This document shows positions 1 to 11,064 of a stretch of 64,000 nt of DNA, piece by piece. The position numbers and the translations under genes were made by a program. The stretch covers positions 62,001 to 126,000 of the forward strand of contig JAANDG010000324.1 of NCBI GenBank assembly GCA_036852015.1. The letters run 5' to 3'. The notes under the pieces are model-generated. The model was given only the letters and a program-made list of their open reading frames with translations. It was not told the DNA's origin and did not search any database. Position 1 is the stretch's first letter. The number at the start of each line of letters is the position of its first letter. This DNA comes from Pelodera strongyloides (Eukaryota; Nematoda; Chromadorea; Rhabditida; Rhabditidae).

Positions 1-424
1 AAGAAAACCGAAAGTAATAGATTATACATTTTCTCCTGTGAAGTAATATTGAATACTTTTTACTTGTTCGGCGCTTTTTGCTGCCAATACTAATTGCAAT
101 GTCACAACTGTGCATACATACACTTAGAATTAGTTTATGTAGGGAATATGACCTCGCTCTATGGTTCGTATTTTATCATTGGTACTAGCATAGACTAGTA
201 GGTATTTAAGGTTTCCTTTGGTAGATATTATCTCATGACTAGAGTGTTAACCAATAAACCAAACAATTTCTCACCACACTGCAAACCGAATATTATTTTT
301 CAAATTATCCTGACAGATTTTAAAGACCTGTCTCATATTCAATTATATTTTCCCCTAAATAAGTGTGAAAGCTTCGGAATTAACAACAGTAAATAGTGTC
401 ATTTATTCAGAAATAAAAATAATC

Positions 425-558
425 ATGTCATCTTTCCCAGACAATATATCACAATCAGATGAACAGATCCATGACACACCAAAACAGCATAGTAGACCGA
501 CGACGTCGAGCAATTTGTCATCTAAAACAGAGCTTTCCTGCTCATTGTGTAATAAGGT
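425..558 (+). CDS. candidate first coding exon, product unknown
   Basis: An ATG at 425 opens a frame of about 44 codons rich in S, T, Q and D. It ends in a CSLCNK segment directly before a 'gtaaat' donor-like sequence at 559. The CxxC pair at the exon end could be the first half of a zinc finger whose remainder lies in a later exon, but none was located. The frame would stop soon after 558 if unspliced. The AT-rich 400 bp upstream could hold a promoter, but no motif is convincing. Treat as a candidate only. Confidence 0.22.
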
Positions 559-651
559 AAATTAGACTGCAATATTAGTTGACTAACAAATAAAATGAGC
601 ACCATTAGAGGGCAAACAAAAAAGCATCATAAACCAAGTTATAGCCTAAAA

Positions 652-1002
652 CTGCAAAACGAGAGTGGGTCTGAAGGTGTTGATCAGGCTGAGGAAGCTC
701 AGATGTCTCGCGGACGCGATCCGGCCACTGTCAACGCGCGGGTGCTTTTGCCTGCTGCCTTTGGGCCCTGAGCCGTACGCACCTCCTTGTCCGCCCAGGA
801 ATCGCCCAGCTCCCCGGACAATCCCCTGGCGACGCGTCGCTTGGCACGGACGTCCGGTCGCCGACATAGAGACATCGCCCAGAACTCCCGACCTCACTCC
901 ATCCACCACTCTCTACTGCCTAGAAGCTGGCTTACAGGCGCCCGCCACGACGCCCAGTGGTTACATGTTTTGCAAAGTCGCACAATATAGCCCCATTTGC
1001 AA
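652..1002 (+). repeat. GC-rich dispersed repeat, copy 1
   Basis: This roughly 350-bp block is much more GC-rich than its surroundings. It is almost identical to the reverse complement of 48249-48597, with only scattered differences. Both copies begin at GCAAAACGAGAGTGGG and fade out near TTGCAAAGTCGCA. Both are open over most of their length in more than one frame, including the frame reading GLKVLIRLRKLRCLADAIRP. No terminal repeats or target duplications are visible. It is probably a fragment of a mobile element of unknown type; the open frames may simply reflect the base composition. Confidence 0.85.
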
Positions 1003-1314
1003 GGCAAGAGAAAGTGTGCATTTTTGGAGAGAGAGAGAGCAGTGCGGTTCATCTCAGGCTTGCGTTCCTGTTACTCATGCAAAAAAAAGGAAACAAGTTT
1101 ATTTTTCTGTCGTTACAGTTAGGCAGAAGAACACATTTTTTTCTCGATAGAATGCCATCGTTTACCGATAATGAGATCCCAAATATTCCACAAAAAAAAA
1201 TAATAAATTTACTAATTTACTAGTTTAAAGGAAAAAAAACACAAAATGAGAGTAATAATCATTTGCTTGTAGTATGAAGTTGTTTATTATAAAATGTGTT
1301 GAAGAGCTGAACGT

Positions 1315-1359
1315 CCAAAACACCGTGCGCAAAGAAATACTTTCGAATCAGTTATTATT
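1315..1359 (+). repeat. 45-bp outer direct repeat, copy 1
   Basis: This stretch begins CCAAAACACCGTGCGC and ends GTTATTATT. It recurs exactly at 2852-2896. The copy here abuts the first 189-bp repeat at 1359. It is too long for an ordinary target-site duplication. Confidence 0.85.
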
Positions 1360-1547
1360 GTTGCAACTATACGTTGCAACTGGAGAAATATAGAGAATTA
1401 TCTAAGAAACGTATTCTAGAACATAGTTTATTACTAATGTCTACTAATGCCGCTGTTTACGCAATAATAGGAATTAACAACTTTATTAGAATGATAACTT
1501 ATCTACAAATACCCTTGACTTAAACTAGAGAGTATGGCAACGCCTAG
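1359..1547 (+). repeat. 189-bp direct repeat, copy 1 (LTR-like)
   Basis: Starts TGTTGCAACTATACGTTGC and ends GGCAACGCCTAG. It matches 2237-2425 with one visible mismatch (C versus A near the middle). The near-inverted ends (TGTTGC and GCAACG) and the direct-repeat pair spaced about 0.9 kb apart resemble LTRs of a very short non-autonomous (TRIM-like) element. No 5-bp target duplication was seen and the sequence between shows no gag or pol, so the LTR reading is only an inference. Confidence 0.6.
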
Positions 1548-2070
1548 GGCGTTGTTAAGCGGCAGACGGTCCGCTATAAAACCGTCAAGGTTTGCAGAGT
1601 TTCCTAAAACTGCTAACGGTCTGACAGTGCCGTAAACACTGATCACGGGTAACAGACCCGTTCAAAACTGTAACCATTGGACCGACAAGGCGGTCTAGAC
1701 CATGTATCCGACCAGGCGGATACGATTAATTGCTTTCGCTCCGGCGTTAGCGCATGTAACTTTGTTACACCATCTATCTTACTCATACATTACCTCCGAC
1801 TCGTCGAAAGGCGTAAGGAATACTGTACGAGCAAGATTGTTTCGAGAAATAGTGAGATATGAATGTGAAATTGTGAGAATGAGAACCCGACATACCAGTT
1901 GCTGACTGATATTCTCTGTAGTAAGACTAGTGGTTAGTTACGTCACCATATTCTGTAGAAAATCAGCTGAATAAGATTGGACACATAGTAAAAACCGCTA
2001 CGAAGTACATGCTACGAAATAAGAATCTCCGATCAAAAGGAAATTGACAGGAAACCCTATTGGAAAAGTT

Positions 2071-2236
2071 CTCGTTTGGGAGGATGTGCTATGCACATTT
2101 GAAAAAAATGATTAGTTGATTTACGTAAAATATAATTACGGAATTTAGACAGTAAGCAGTTAAAACTCTCGTTTGGGAGTATAGATAAATAATGAATTTT
2201 TAATTTTGTAATATTAGAATATCTCTCGTTTGGGAG
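2071..2236 (+). repeat. three CTCGTTTGGGAG motifs with AT-rich spacers
   Basis: The 12-mer CTCGTTTGGGAG occurs at 2071-2082, 2168-2179 and 2225-2236. Its ends (CTC and GAG) can pair. The spacers are AT-rich and of unequal length (85 and 45 bp). The third motif ends at the base before the second 189-bp repeat begins. Its role is unknown; recombination or transposase-binding sites are possible. Confidence 0.5.
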
Positions 2237-2425
2237 TGTTGCAACTATACGTTGCAACTGGAGAAATATAGAGAATTATCTAAGAAACGTATTCTAGAAC
2301 ATAGTTTATTACTAATGTCTACTAATGACGCTGTTTACGCAATAATAGGAATTAACAACTTTATTAGAATGATAACTTATCTACAAATACCCTTGACTTA
2401 AACTAGAGAGTATGGCAACGCCTAG
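2237..2425 (+). repeat. 189-bp direct repeat, copy 2 (LTR-like)
   Basis: Partner of 1359-1547 with one visible mismatch. The sequence after it differs from that after copy 1 from base 2426 on, which fixes the right boundary at CCTAG. Confidence 0.6.
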
Positions 2426-2851
2426 AGTAGAAGCTTCGGCCTATACTTGAGGTTTGGAGCCTGATCTGATTCTCCAGCATACGGTATAAGGTCCGGTTAA
2501 AACCTTGCGGTTGGCAGTCCGCGCTCCACTCGCCCTTGCATACGGTGGTCAGACCGGTTAACTCTGATACGGTTGGCAGACCGTCCCAAAACTGTCGTTA
2601 CGGCTGAGCCCCAGCGGCTAACGTGTGGACTTCGTGTGTGGCTGTTTGTGCGTCGCAGAGTGGTTGATCCCCCGGCGCCTGGGAACTGTTGGCTGGCAGA
2701 GTCGTGAAGAGACCCCGGCTTTCCCTGTTTTGGATTAGAAGAATCCAAGCCCATCATTGTCCTATTTGTTGTCGTTGTCTTATTTGTGTGTCAATGAATA
2801 GATTTGGGCATTGTGTTGTCATCGTTGAGCTATTGCAGTTCAAATTTTTGC

Positions 2852-2896
2852 CCAAAACACCGTGCGCAAAGAAATACTTTCGAATCAGTTATTATT
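2852..2896 (+). repeat. 45-bp outer direct repeat, copy 2
   Basis: Exact partner of 1315-1359. It is followed at about 2932-2990 by two tandem copies of a 28-bp unit (GATTATTTTTCTTACAGAAA and on). Confidence 0.85.
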
Positions 2897-2990
2897 ATAT
2901 TTATAAACGGAAGTTTAGCAGATACTTACTTAGATTATTTTTCTTACAGAAAATATCAGAGATTATTTTTCTTACAGAAAATATCAGAGC

Positions 2991-5208
2991 TGTGAATAGT
3001 TCGGTGAAAAAATTGAAGCATGCACTTACAGGACAGGATAACCTAGAATATAAGGCTTAAACTGATAATGCAGAATCTAATACGACAGTTTGAATTATTT
3101 ATTAAATTTTTTTAAGTTCCTAAGAAAGTGTAGAATTAATACAATAAAATAAAACAATAACTACTGAGAAATAAATTGCACATAGCACACTGAAATTCAG
3201 TTTTTAAAGACAGTTTTAAGTACAAACAAGCGAAGAGAACTAGGAAACAGTTCATGATAACTATAACAAAATCGCATGAAAATTCGGTCTACTTTTTTAC
3301 GTGACAATGAGTTCTGCTAAGAAAATCATTTTTTTTTAATGCTAACAAAAGTAAGATTATTACCTAATGCCGATTACCGTAACGTTTGTGTTACACAAGC
3401 GTGCCGATTGGACCACAGAAGTCCGTAGCCTTGTGGAAAAAAGGTATTTATATGCTAATCCGCCACATACGAATCTACTTAGGAAATGCGTCGGTTTTTC
3501 GCTTTAAGAAGTGAAGAACAATGTTTTCAAAATAATTTGTCGCATTGCCTGTCTTTTACGCGGATTATCGGTAGTCAATCGCAGTTGTCACTCCACCGGC
3601 ACAGTGCCTGGACGGTGCACCTAGAAAAATACAGTTTTATTTTTAATTAACTACTGAACTAATTAACCAATTAGTTAATTAATTAACTAATTAACGAATT
3701 AATTTTTGTCACCATAAACTTGGAGGATAATAATTCGACAATTCACACATTCAGACATTGGAAAAAAAGTACTTCCAGGGCGGTACAAATTAAAAAAAGA
3801 ATACATTTTGCATTATCACACCAGGGACGCGGACGCCTTCCCGACGGTGTTCCACTCGGCGACTGCATGGTACTGACGGTCAAAAGGCCTGTCCGACGGC
3901 AGTATTGTTAAAATATATGACATCGCTTTAAAATTTAACTTTTACAGAACTAAAAAATATGACATAGCTTTAAAATTTAACTTTTATTGAATGTGAACAA
4001 ACCTTTTATGATATGAACTGACTTATCCCCTGAGGTCTCCTCGGGATCCCACTCGCCATTTGAGTCGGGGTACGTCGGGCTGTAGTTGGGGCTCGCCATT
4101 CTTGGAGTGATAATTCCTTCCGATGCGCTCCAACAGTTGTGAAGGGGGCGGAGTTACACCTAACAGTACATCTAATATGAATAAATACACCAGATTTAGA
4201 TGGCGATCCGTAAAGACGGGGCCAATATTATTCCAAAGCGAAGAAGCCGAAGTTGAATGCAGTGTTAGCCCGGGGTCGCTTTAGGTACTGTTATAAACTA
4301 GGCGGGGCTAATCTATACATCTCTAGATAACACTATTTCATATATACTTCTGTATAATCTAAGTCTTTTAATTCTGCAAACTCCCTCTTAAAGGAGAGAG
4401 CCGCGCGGATAGAGACACTCTGTGTCTATTGGAAAGATATGCTCTCTGCGGTGACTAAAATGCGGAGGCCAAAAGCGGTGACCTGTGTAACAATGCGTCA
4501 TGGGTAAAGGTGAGGAAAATGAACTAATTTGCAGCTAACAAGATTATCGATTATGGAAGTGACATAAAACTAATGCAAAGTATAAGATACAAAAAGAGTG
4601 GAAACTACCTAATTGGATGGTGTAGAAATAAATAATTAGATGCATAAAGTACATTTATGCACAAGGAGAGGGTAATGAAACAGTGCGGCTAACAGGGATA
4701 AATTTGAGCGCGTTATTTGGAGAAAACTACCAAAAAAAAATCGAACTTTACTGCAGATTGCACAAAATTGGTTTCTTTTGGATATATATGTTGCAGGTGG
4801 TCAAACATATCCGTTTCTATATGTTTCTATGCGGCTACGGTATGTTCCCGGTATTAGCTTCAACCAAATAAAAATAACTCGGCTGAATTGTACGTTTCAT
4901 GCGTCGCGGTTTTGGTGATTATGTGCCTATTGTCCAGCCGCACTGTCTGAGTATTTTCAGGACAGCTGATTTTTTCGCGAGCCTGGCCCTTTAAAAAATT
5001 ATATAGACTTACCCCTGGTATAAAGTACACACTGTACTGCGGCCGAGACGACACGTAGGTTCAACCTTATTCAGAATAGTACGTTTCTTATATATACTTG
5101 GTGGCGTAGAAATCAAAGAATCAGAGATGTTCGTAGAGATTACGTGACAATGATAGAACGCAGATATACTATTGGCAGCCGCAATTCCTATCTGAGAATC
5201 TGGGACAG
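2991..5208. other. stretch without a recognised gene
   Basis: Mostly AT-rich unique sequence. It holds a short palindromic run of TTAATTAA-type words at 3650-3705 and a weak SINE-like copy at about 3595-3655 (GGACGGTGCA). A GC-richer patch at 4020-4300 has minus-strand frames open for 40 to 50 codons; none could be tied to a family or to paired splice sites. Confidence 0.5.
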
Positions 5209-5210
5209 GC

Positions 5211-5280
5211 GCGCATCGGGGAGCGCACACCGGGGAGCGCGCACCGGGGGTCGCGCACCGGGGGTCGCGCATCGGGGGTC
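5211..5280 (+). repeat. 14-bp GC-rich minisatellite, 5 units
   Basis: Five tandem units of about GCGCACCGGGGGTC, with small differences between units. They stand out sharply from AT-rich flanks. Confidence 0.9.
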
Positions 5281-5440
5281 CTTTTGCTCGGCTTGCGATG
5301 CGCGAGATTGGAGCTGCATACTAATAAGGAATTGTAAAATCTGCCAATATTAGATGCGAGTGTGTGTAAACATCCTACTAATCTTAGAAAGGAAAATAGT
5401 CTGTCAAATAGATGGTGTAGAAATTAGAAAGAAAAGCGAA

Positions 5441-5563
5441 TATAACATAACATAAAATGTATTACTATAATAAAATGTCGCACAAGTTTTGTTAAGGCCA
5501 CAATGAATAACTATGAAACGTGGCAAATCTGATTAAAATAAAAGCACAAAATAAAAACATTGC
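5441..5563 (-). mobile_element. LINE 3' end fragment
   Basis: The reverse complement matches the 3' untranslated end of the LINE at 43902-45300. It includes the shared stretch reading ACAAAACTTGTGCGACATTT and an (ATAAC)n tail on the 5' side as written. This is a dead-on-arrival copy truncated to about 120 bp. Confidence 0.75.
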
Positions 5564-5623
5564 AGATTTACAGGAATAGGCGAGGGTTATTCTTGATCAT
5601 ACGTAAAGTTCTATGGTATTTTT

Positions 5624-5700
5624 TTCACATAATACAATATGTTTCACACAACATTTTCACATAATACAATATGTTTTCACACAACATTTTCACATAATAC
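5624..5700 (+). repeat. 32-33-bp tandem repeat, about 2.4 copies
   Basis: TTCACATAATACAATATG-type units start at 5624, 5656 and 5689. The sequence is AT-rich with no other structure. Confidence 0.8.
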
Positions 5701-5965
5701 ATGGTAATGCAGTCTACAAAACCACTTACATACAGCTTTAAAACACAAAGACAGCTAAGAAGCAAAATGAGAAAGCTGAGAAGTTCAAAGACTAATAACT
5801 ATGTATAAATTCAATGATATCTAAGTTTTTGTAGCTGAATAAGTTCTGTTAATATCATTATTCTTTCAACCTTCTAAGTCTAACTTGCTGCGGGCTACCG
5901 TATACAAGCCCGCTGATTGGCCATCAGAACGGCGAACTCATCGCTGGTTGGCCTTATATTATATA

Positions 5966-6216
5966 CCAGACGGCTATCGCCGCCTGAGGCGACGTCAAAT
6001 GCTATCTAAACGATACTTGAAGTTCGCATATTTATATGAAACGTCTGAAGCGTATATTAAAACGTTTCTGTTAAAATATAATATTTTGCATATTTTGTAA
6101 ATATGCGAACAATTGCCTACTTATACCAAATGCCTGAAACGTAGAAAAAATTCGTTGTGGATGTAATCACAAATAAATTCACCCGGCCACAAACTCTTCT
6201 CCTTTATATAATAAGA
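5966..6216 (-). mobile_element. non-autonomous Helitron-like element
   Basis: Read on the minus strand, the element starts TCTTATTATATAAAGGAGAA and ends GCGATAGCCGTCTGG. A short CGCCTCAGGCG hairpin sits just inside the end. It lies between A and T. TC start, CTRR-type end (CTGG), subterminal hairpin and A/T target without duplication are the hallmarks of Helitrons. It encodes nothing. Related copies are listed at 12019, 14580, 23768, 25044, 27905, 30341 and 51601. Confidence 0.7.
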
Positions 6217-6242
6217 TATATATATATATATATATATATATA
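6217..6242. repeat. (TA)n microsatellite between two Helitron ends
   Basis: A pure TA run joins the 5' end of the element at 5966-6216 to the 3' end of the next at 6243. A second TA run sits at the far end (7825-7887). Confidence 0.85.
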
Positions 6243-6295
6243 CCAGTCGGCTACCGCCGCCTGAGGCGTCTTTCCAATATTCGCTGATGGTCGCT

Positions 6296-6846
6296 ATGTT
6301 TCACTGGGCTATATCTATAAGTAGAGGCAACTCTTTCTCGCAAGAATAGTTTCCTGGGGAAAGAACTTAGTTTCTGTTGACTATATTTCTCCTAAATTGT
6401 CTGCAACTTGCTCTACTCTAGGACATCGAAAAAATTGCCAAAGCCTAAAAGCAGCTTAATATCGCGTGGCTGATACGCCGCAATGTTTCTCTGGGCTATA
6501 TAAGTTAGGAGGAAACATTTCTATCCAAAGAGTCTCCAGTCTTTCTTTTTCTTTTTGAAACCCATACCAATATTGAACTCGGGTTAGAACTTAGTTTCTG
6601 TTGACTATATTCCTCCTAAATTGTCTGCAACTTGCTGGACTCTACAATATCGAAAAAATTTCAAATCCTAAAAAAAGGAATGTGCCTGGATGATACGTCG
6701 CAATGTTTCGCTGGGCTATATAAGTTAGAAGCAAACATTTGTCTGAAGGAAATGGTTTCACTTTTGTTATTTTCCTTTTGAAACCTACACCAATATCAAA
6801 CACGGGGATATAACTTAGTTTCTGTTGACTATATTCTTCCTAAATA
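6296..6846 (+). repeat. diverged tandem repeat, about 3 copies of roughly 220 bp
   Basis: Recurring landmarks are GCTGGGCTATATAAGTTAGA, then AACTTAGTTTCTGTTGACTA, then CTAAATTGTCTGCAACTTGC. Copies begin near 6296, 6480 and 6700 and the last is truncated. A single related piece recurs at about 18855-18895. Confidence 0.75.
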
Positions 6847-6954
6847 AGGACCGGCGCCACGGGGAACATCAAGTTGAGCACACATCGATGCCATTGACAG
6901 GGAATTATTATAATTGCGAATATGCTTCTTGAATTGCATGGAACAGGGATCTCG

Positions 6955-7390
6955 GCCTACTTGCCGCACAATCGCTCGAACGATACCCCGCAAGCATTCT
7001 GTATATGGCAGCCTTTGTAGCGTTCACTGGGCGTTCCGCAGTGGAGATGCCCTGCAGTGGGTGTTCTTTGAACTCTATCGCTCGGCATGTACTCCGCGCC
7101 CTTGGTGTACATATGCAAACTTTTGTGTGGTGCTCATGTGAGCGCTCCACAATGGCGTTGCACAGCAGCAAGTGGGTGTTCTTTGAACTCTATCGCTCGG
7201 CATGTACTCCGCGCCCTTGGTGTACATATGCAAACTTTTGTGTGGTGCTCATGTGAGCGCTCCACAATGGCGTTGCACAGCAAGTGGATGTTCCTTGAAC
7301 ATTATCGCTCGGCCGATACTCCGCTTCCTTGGAGTATAATGCAACCTTTTGTGTGGCATTCGTGTGAGCCATCCGCAATGGCGTTGGTGA
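6955..7390 (+). repeat. 113-bp tandem repeat
   Basis: Units begin GTGGGTGTTCTTTGAACTCT near 7058 and 7171, nearly identical, and a diverged unit begins near 7282. Decayed edges occur near 6955 and again at 7580-7690. The unit stays open in several frames, which explains the overlapping short ORFs here; none looks like a gene. Confidence 0.8.
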
Positions 7391-7821
7391 GTATATGCAG
7401 TGAGTGTATGCAGTCTGCGAGTGCGTAGCTCAGGGCTGGATTCTCGTAGGTTGCTCAAGGTGAGGATAATCTCACGTTGAAAGGCAATGGAAAATTTTTG
7501 TAAAATAAGAGTAAATAAAGCATTAGACGAAAAAGCGTGATTTCAAGTTTTCAAAATTGGTCGTTCTTTGAGTTTTGTGCCGTGAGTGTTCTTTGAACCC
7601 TTTGTGCCGCAGAAACGCCCGAACGATACACCACACATATTCCACATATGCAGCCTTTTTTGGACGTTTGTGAGAGGGGCGCTCGGGAAGTGAGATGGCT
7701 CAGTGCACGGGAACGTGAACTACTGAACCAATCCTACAACCTGAGCGTAACGCACATCATCCAAACGTACACTCAAACAAACGCACAAACAAACAAACAA
7801 AGCTCCCAACTTTATATAATA

Positions 7822-7824
<3 letters not shown>

Positions 7825-7887
<63 letters not shown>
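7825..7887. repeat. (TA)n microsatellite
   Basis: About 31 TA units directly after the TC terminus of the preceding Helitron-like element. Confidence 0.95.
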
Positions 7888-7892
<5 letters not shown>

Positions 7893-8948
7893 TGGACTCA
7901 TGATGGCTACAAACAACCAGAGTTCTGTATTCTTGTTAAACGAACTGTGATCTAAAAAGAAAGTACATCATTGTGAGAGTACACTTTTCTTCCTGGAACC
8001 AATACTAACAATAAGGTGTAGGATTTTTTATATTTAGAATAGAACTTAATAATTCATAAGTCATGCAAATACGCAATGACAAACAGAATAAATAAGCAAG
8101 TTATAACAGCACTAAAATCCTTACCTTTATTTTGACGTAATCAGCTTTCAATTTCGAACAAATAAGGGCGTTAGCGATCCTGTTTCGGTTCCCAGGCGGT
8201 CCATTGCAAAATGTACGAATTGCTAAATCAAAATGGGGTTTTAAAATTATTTGTTTCGAAAACTTGTTCAGAACGGGTCGTTATATCTCAGCAAAGTTCA
8301 TGTTTTTTAAAAATTTAGCACAATATTCAAGCATTTCACGCGCTAAACATAGTGTGTTTACGAAAACTACACGTGTGATGTATTAAATAAAAGAATAAAC
8401 TAACCAAACAAAACAAGTCGAATGCAACAACACCCTGTTTTAAAATGAGACTGTGCTTCGACCAAAAGGCTGGAGTTGTTTATTCGGTACCTATATGTAG
8501 TCTATACGGCACCTATGTAGAACCTATGTGGAACGTCCTAACCCAGACCTTTTATCGAAGTGTTTGTCGTCCGCGCGTTCGGTTCCCAGATGGAAGCGCG
8601 CTGAAAATCTTGAAATTATGATCTCACAATTAGGAGATTTCATTTGATTTGTGAACTATGCTTTATTCGATAAATAATGATGAACTATGACTATGAAGCA
8701 CACCACCACTAAGTACTACTGCAATATTCTCTGTTCTTCTTGGTATTACTCTCACAAGGACAACCACCGTTCATGAGTTGTGAACTGTAGCACAAATTGT
8801 TCTTCCAGAAAACTTAATATTGGCGCTTCTGAATTTTAGCTATATTTATAATATGGGCCATATTACTTCTCTTTTTATTATTATTGCACTAGTATATATG
8901 TATTATAGTTTTCCTTTTACTACACGTATGCGCCAACAATAAGTTTAA

Positions 8949-9113
8949 GCCAAATACCAGTCCGTTTTTGAAACGCAACGTGGACAACTGATTTCTGAAG
9001 TATTTAAGATAGTTTGCTCGAATTTAGCGCGATTTATATTCTAATTTATTATAATTTACATAGGTTACAAAAGAATGCTGGTGTACACAAAACGGCCACG
9101 GTATGGGTATGCT
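8949..9113. mobile_element. MITE, subfamily F (AGCGAAATACC termini), diverged
   Basis: The left end reads GCCAAATACCAGTCCG after TTAA and the right end reads a diverged complement before TTAA. Inside is the ACGTGGACAACTGA stretch shared with the copies at 36780 and 52439. Confidence 0.55.
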
Positions 9114-9189
9114 TTAATAAACTCATGAAAGAGCGTAACTTACTTGCTTATTTGCAACTCTGCACGAATCAGTCATAAACCAGGGTTGA

Positions 9190-9255
9190 CACTCACGGGT
9201 TCTGTCCCTGGACGGTGCATCAAAACTGTCCTTAAAAATACAGGTTTATAATATG
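9190..9255 (+). mobile_element. tRNA-derived SINE-like copy
   Basis: Contains CCTGGACGGTGCATCAAAAC, the shared core of a short family. It resembles a tRNA T-arm plus 3' acceptor strand followed by an A-rich tail. Confidence 0.45.
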
Positions 9256-9285
9256 TCCGAAAATAACATTTGAGATCAGAAGAGA

Positions 9286-9343
9286 TATAACATAACATAA
9301 CATAACATTTATTACGAACATAAAATGTCGCACAAGTTTTGTC
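9286..9343 (-). mobile_element. LINE 3' end fragment
   Basis: An (ATAAC)n tail is followed by the complement of the 3' end of the LINE at 43902-45300. It is extremely short, under 60 bp. Confidence 0.7.
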
Positions 9344-9545
9344 GATATCACTGACAGATTGTTATATTATCACTACAGATTGTTATATTATCATTATGTG
9401 CATTATAATTATAGGATCTTACGGCAAAATGCATATATGATAATTTGTTTAAAACTCACGATTGATTGATCACTGCGCTTTTTACCCTTGTGTTGCGGCT
9501 TTTGTGCCCATGCTTGCCATCCACTGTCTTCCTGGGCTGGCCCTG

Positions 9546-9981
9546 TCAAAAGCGCGGGACGCACTTGTTCAGCACGGTGGTAGTTTTTTTACCATTGTCC
9601 AGGTCCTCTTTCGCGATGCCAAGGACGATTGGCTCCAGGAGACCGAGGTTGTCGTCCTCGTTTGCACCTCCTTTTAGCGGTCTCGGTCGGACAGCGTGAG
9701 GGAAAGCTTGATACCTTCCTAGTTCTGCATAATTTTATGACAGAGCGCGAAGAGTGTCGCGGCGGTGTTTTGCTCACGCGTCCGCGGAGGTAGGTATATC
9801 CTTATTTGGTTGACTCATGCTCTAGTGCCTGAGTGCTACTGAGTAAAGGACGGATCAGTAGTGCCGTCGATATTGTACGCGGCCCCTTGTGTGTCTTCTT
9901 TAAAGTATGGCAGTTTCCTGGATTCTTCGCTTTGCTGGATGTCCGAGATGTTCTTTTTCTTACTTTGAGGGGTGGTACCTC
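9546..9981 (-). pseudogene. decayed coding sequence, two ORF fragments, family unknown
   Basis: Read on the minus strand, a frame from about 9981 ends at a TAG at 9836 with the text GAAYNIDGTTDPSFTQ. Just downstream an ATG at 9818 starts MSQPNKDIPTSADA. That frame runs to a TGA at 9546 but is broken by two in-frame stops, with long protein-like stretches between and after them. The two pieces look like the end of one ORF and the start of the next in a compact element. I do not recognise the family. Base composition is higher in GC than the flanks. Chance open reading is possible but unlikely for both pieces. Confidence 0.35.
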
Positions 9982-11064
9982 AACTCTACGGGGGGCTGAA
10001 AATAAATAACATATTGTACAAGAATGCGAGTATAGAATTGACGCAGAACCGGATGAAAGGGTGCGCCGCGACTTTACACCGTATCATCGTCATTTTTTTC
10101 GTGTGCAGTGAAAGCCGCGAGAAACAGGCGAGTGACAGGTCAAATTTGGGCGGCGGGAGTAGGCTCACTCGAATTTTTACGCCGCTCACGCGGAAATTTT
10201 GCATGCTATAAATACATAAAATGCCGATGTGAAATCCCATCTAGCCTTACAAAAAAATACAAATACGTCGTGTAAGGTAGTCCACTTTTATGTAATAAAT
10301 CGTTTTCATATACTATATACTATATACATTACATTGCAAAACCCCTTACAGTTGAAATGCGTAGCGCAGGAGGGAAATTTTAAAATCTTACACTAAATTC
10401 AGCCATTACTGTTTCATTCCCTAAGACAAGTGGCAGAAAGTCATCGCTAATAAAACTTGGATACCAATTTATTCAGAATCAGCACAAAGAACTGTATGAA
10501 AATCCACATCGTCGAAAATAAAGCAATAAAGCGCAGTCACAACCGATTAAACCAAAAAAAGGTGAAATAATATGTTATGAAACGTTAACCATGTAAGGCG
10601 GACGGTAAGCGTGACGCAAGCAGATTACATCTGTTCTCCTTGTAGTCACCCTGACACTTCGCTGCTGAACATTGATTTGATGTGCACACAGACAAGGGTG
10701 ACCGATTATACATATGTAACCTGTAAGAATCTATCGCATATCTTATTGTTAGACAAAAAAAAATAGAAAGTAATAAACAATAGAAGTAATAGAAAATTAA
10801 AGTAGAAACTAAATAAGAAAAGTGTACTTCCTAGCTGTTGAAATGTGTGCCTTTGATGAACAAAAAATATTTCGAACAACACTTTCAGGTAACTGTATAA
10901 AGGAATGCAGATCTCACTACACAGTGTTTTTGTTTTTCACCAACTCAATGAAGTTTCAGTTTCAGCTGATATATGTAGGTGCATTTCGTTTGTAGTTCCT
11001 GCAAATTTCACTTCTTGATGTCAGTTGCCTTTCAGAAGGGCTTAATTTTCAAGCATTTGCAAAT
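9982..11064. other. stretch without a recognised gene
   Basis: AT-rich unique sequence. Short frames on both strands are not supported by splice sites or homology. Confidence 0.5.

Larger units (their letters stand above)
6243..7824 (-). mobile_element. putative larger Helitron-like element with internal tandem repeats
   Basis: The plus strand begins CCAGTCGGCTACCGCCGCCT, the mutated form of the CTGG-type terminus with its hairpin. It ends TTTATATAATAAGA, the complement of the TC terminus, followed by (TA)n. The 1.58 kb between holds two tandem-repeat blocks and no recognisable gene. Helitrons often carry internal minisatellites. The termini alone support one element; two truncated elements lying together are the alternative. 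Confidence 0.45.

Noticed and set aside
2071..2236. CRISPR-like array of CTCGTTTGGGAG
   Set aside because: Only three 12-bp repeats with unequal spacers in eukaryotic DNA, and no associated genes.
4020..4160. Possible CUB-domain exon on the minus strand (SPNYSPTYPDSNGEW)
   Set aside because: The expected cysteines are missing, no splice sites bracket it, and two other frames are open over the same bases.
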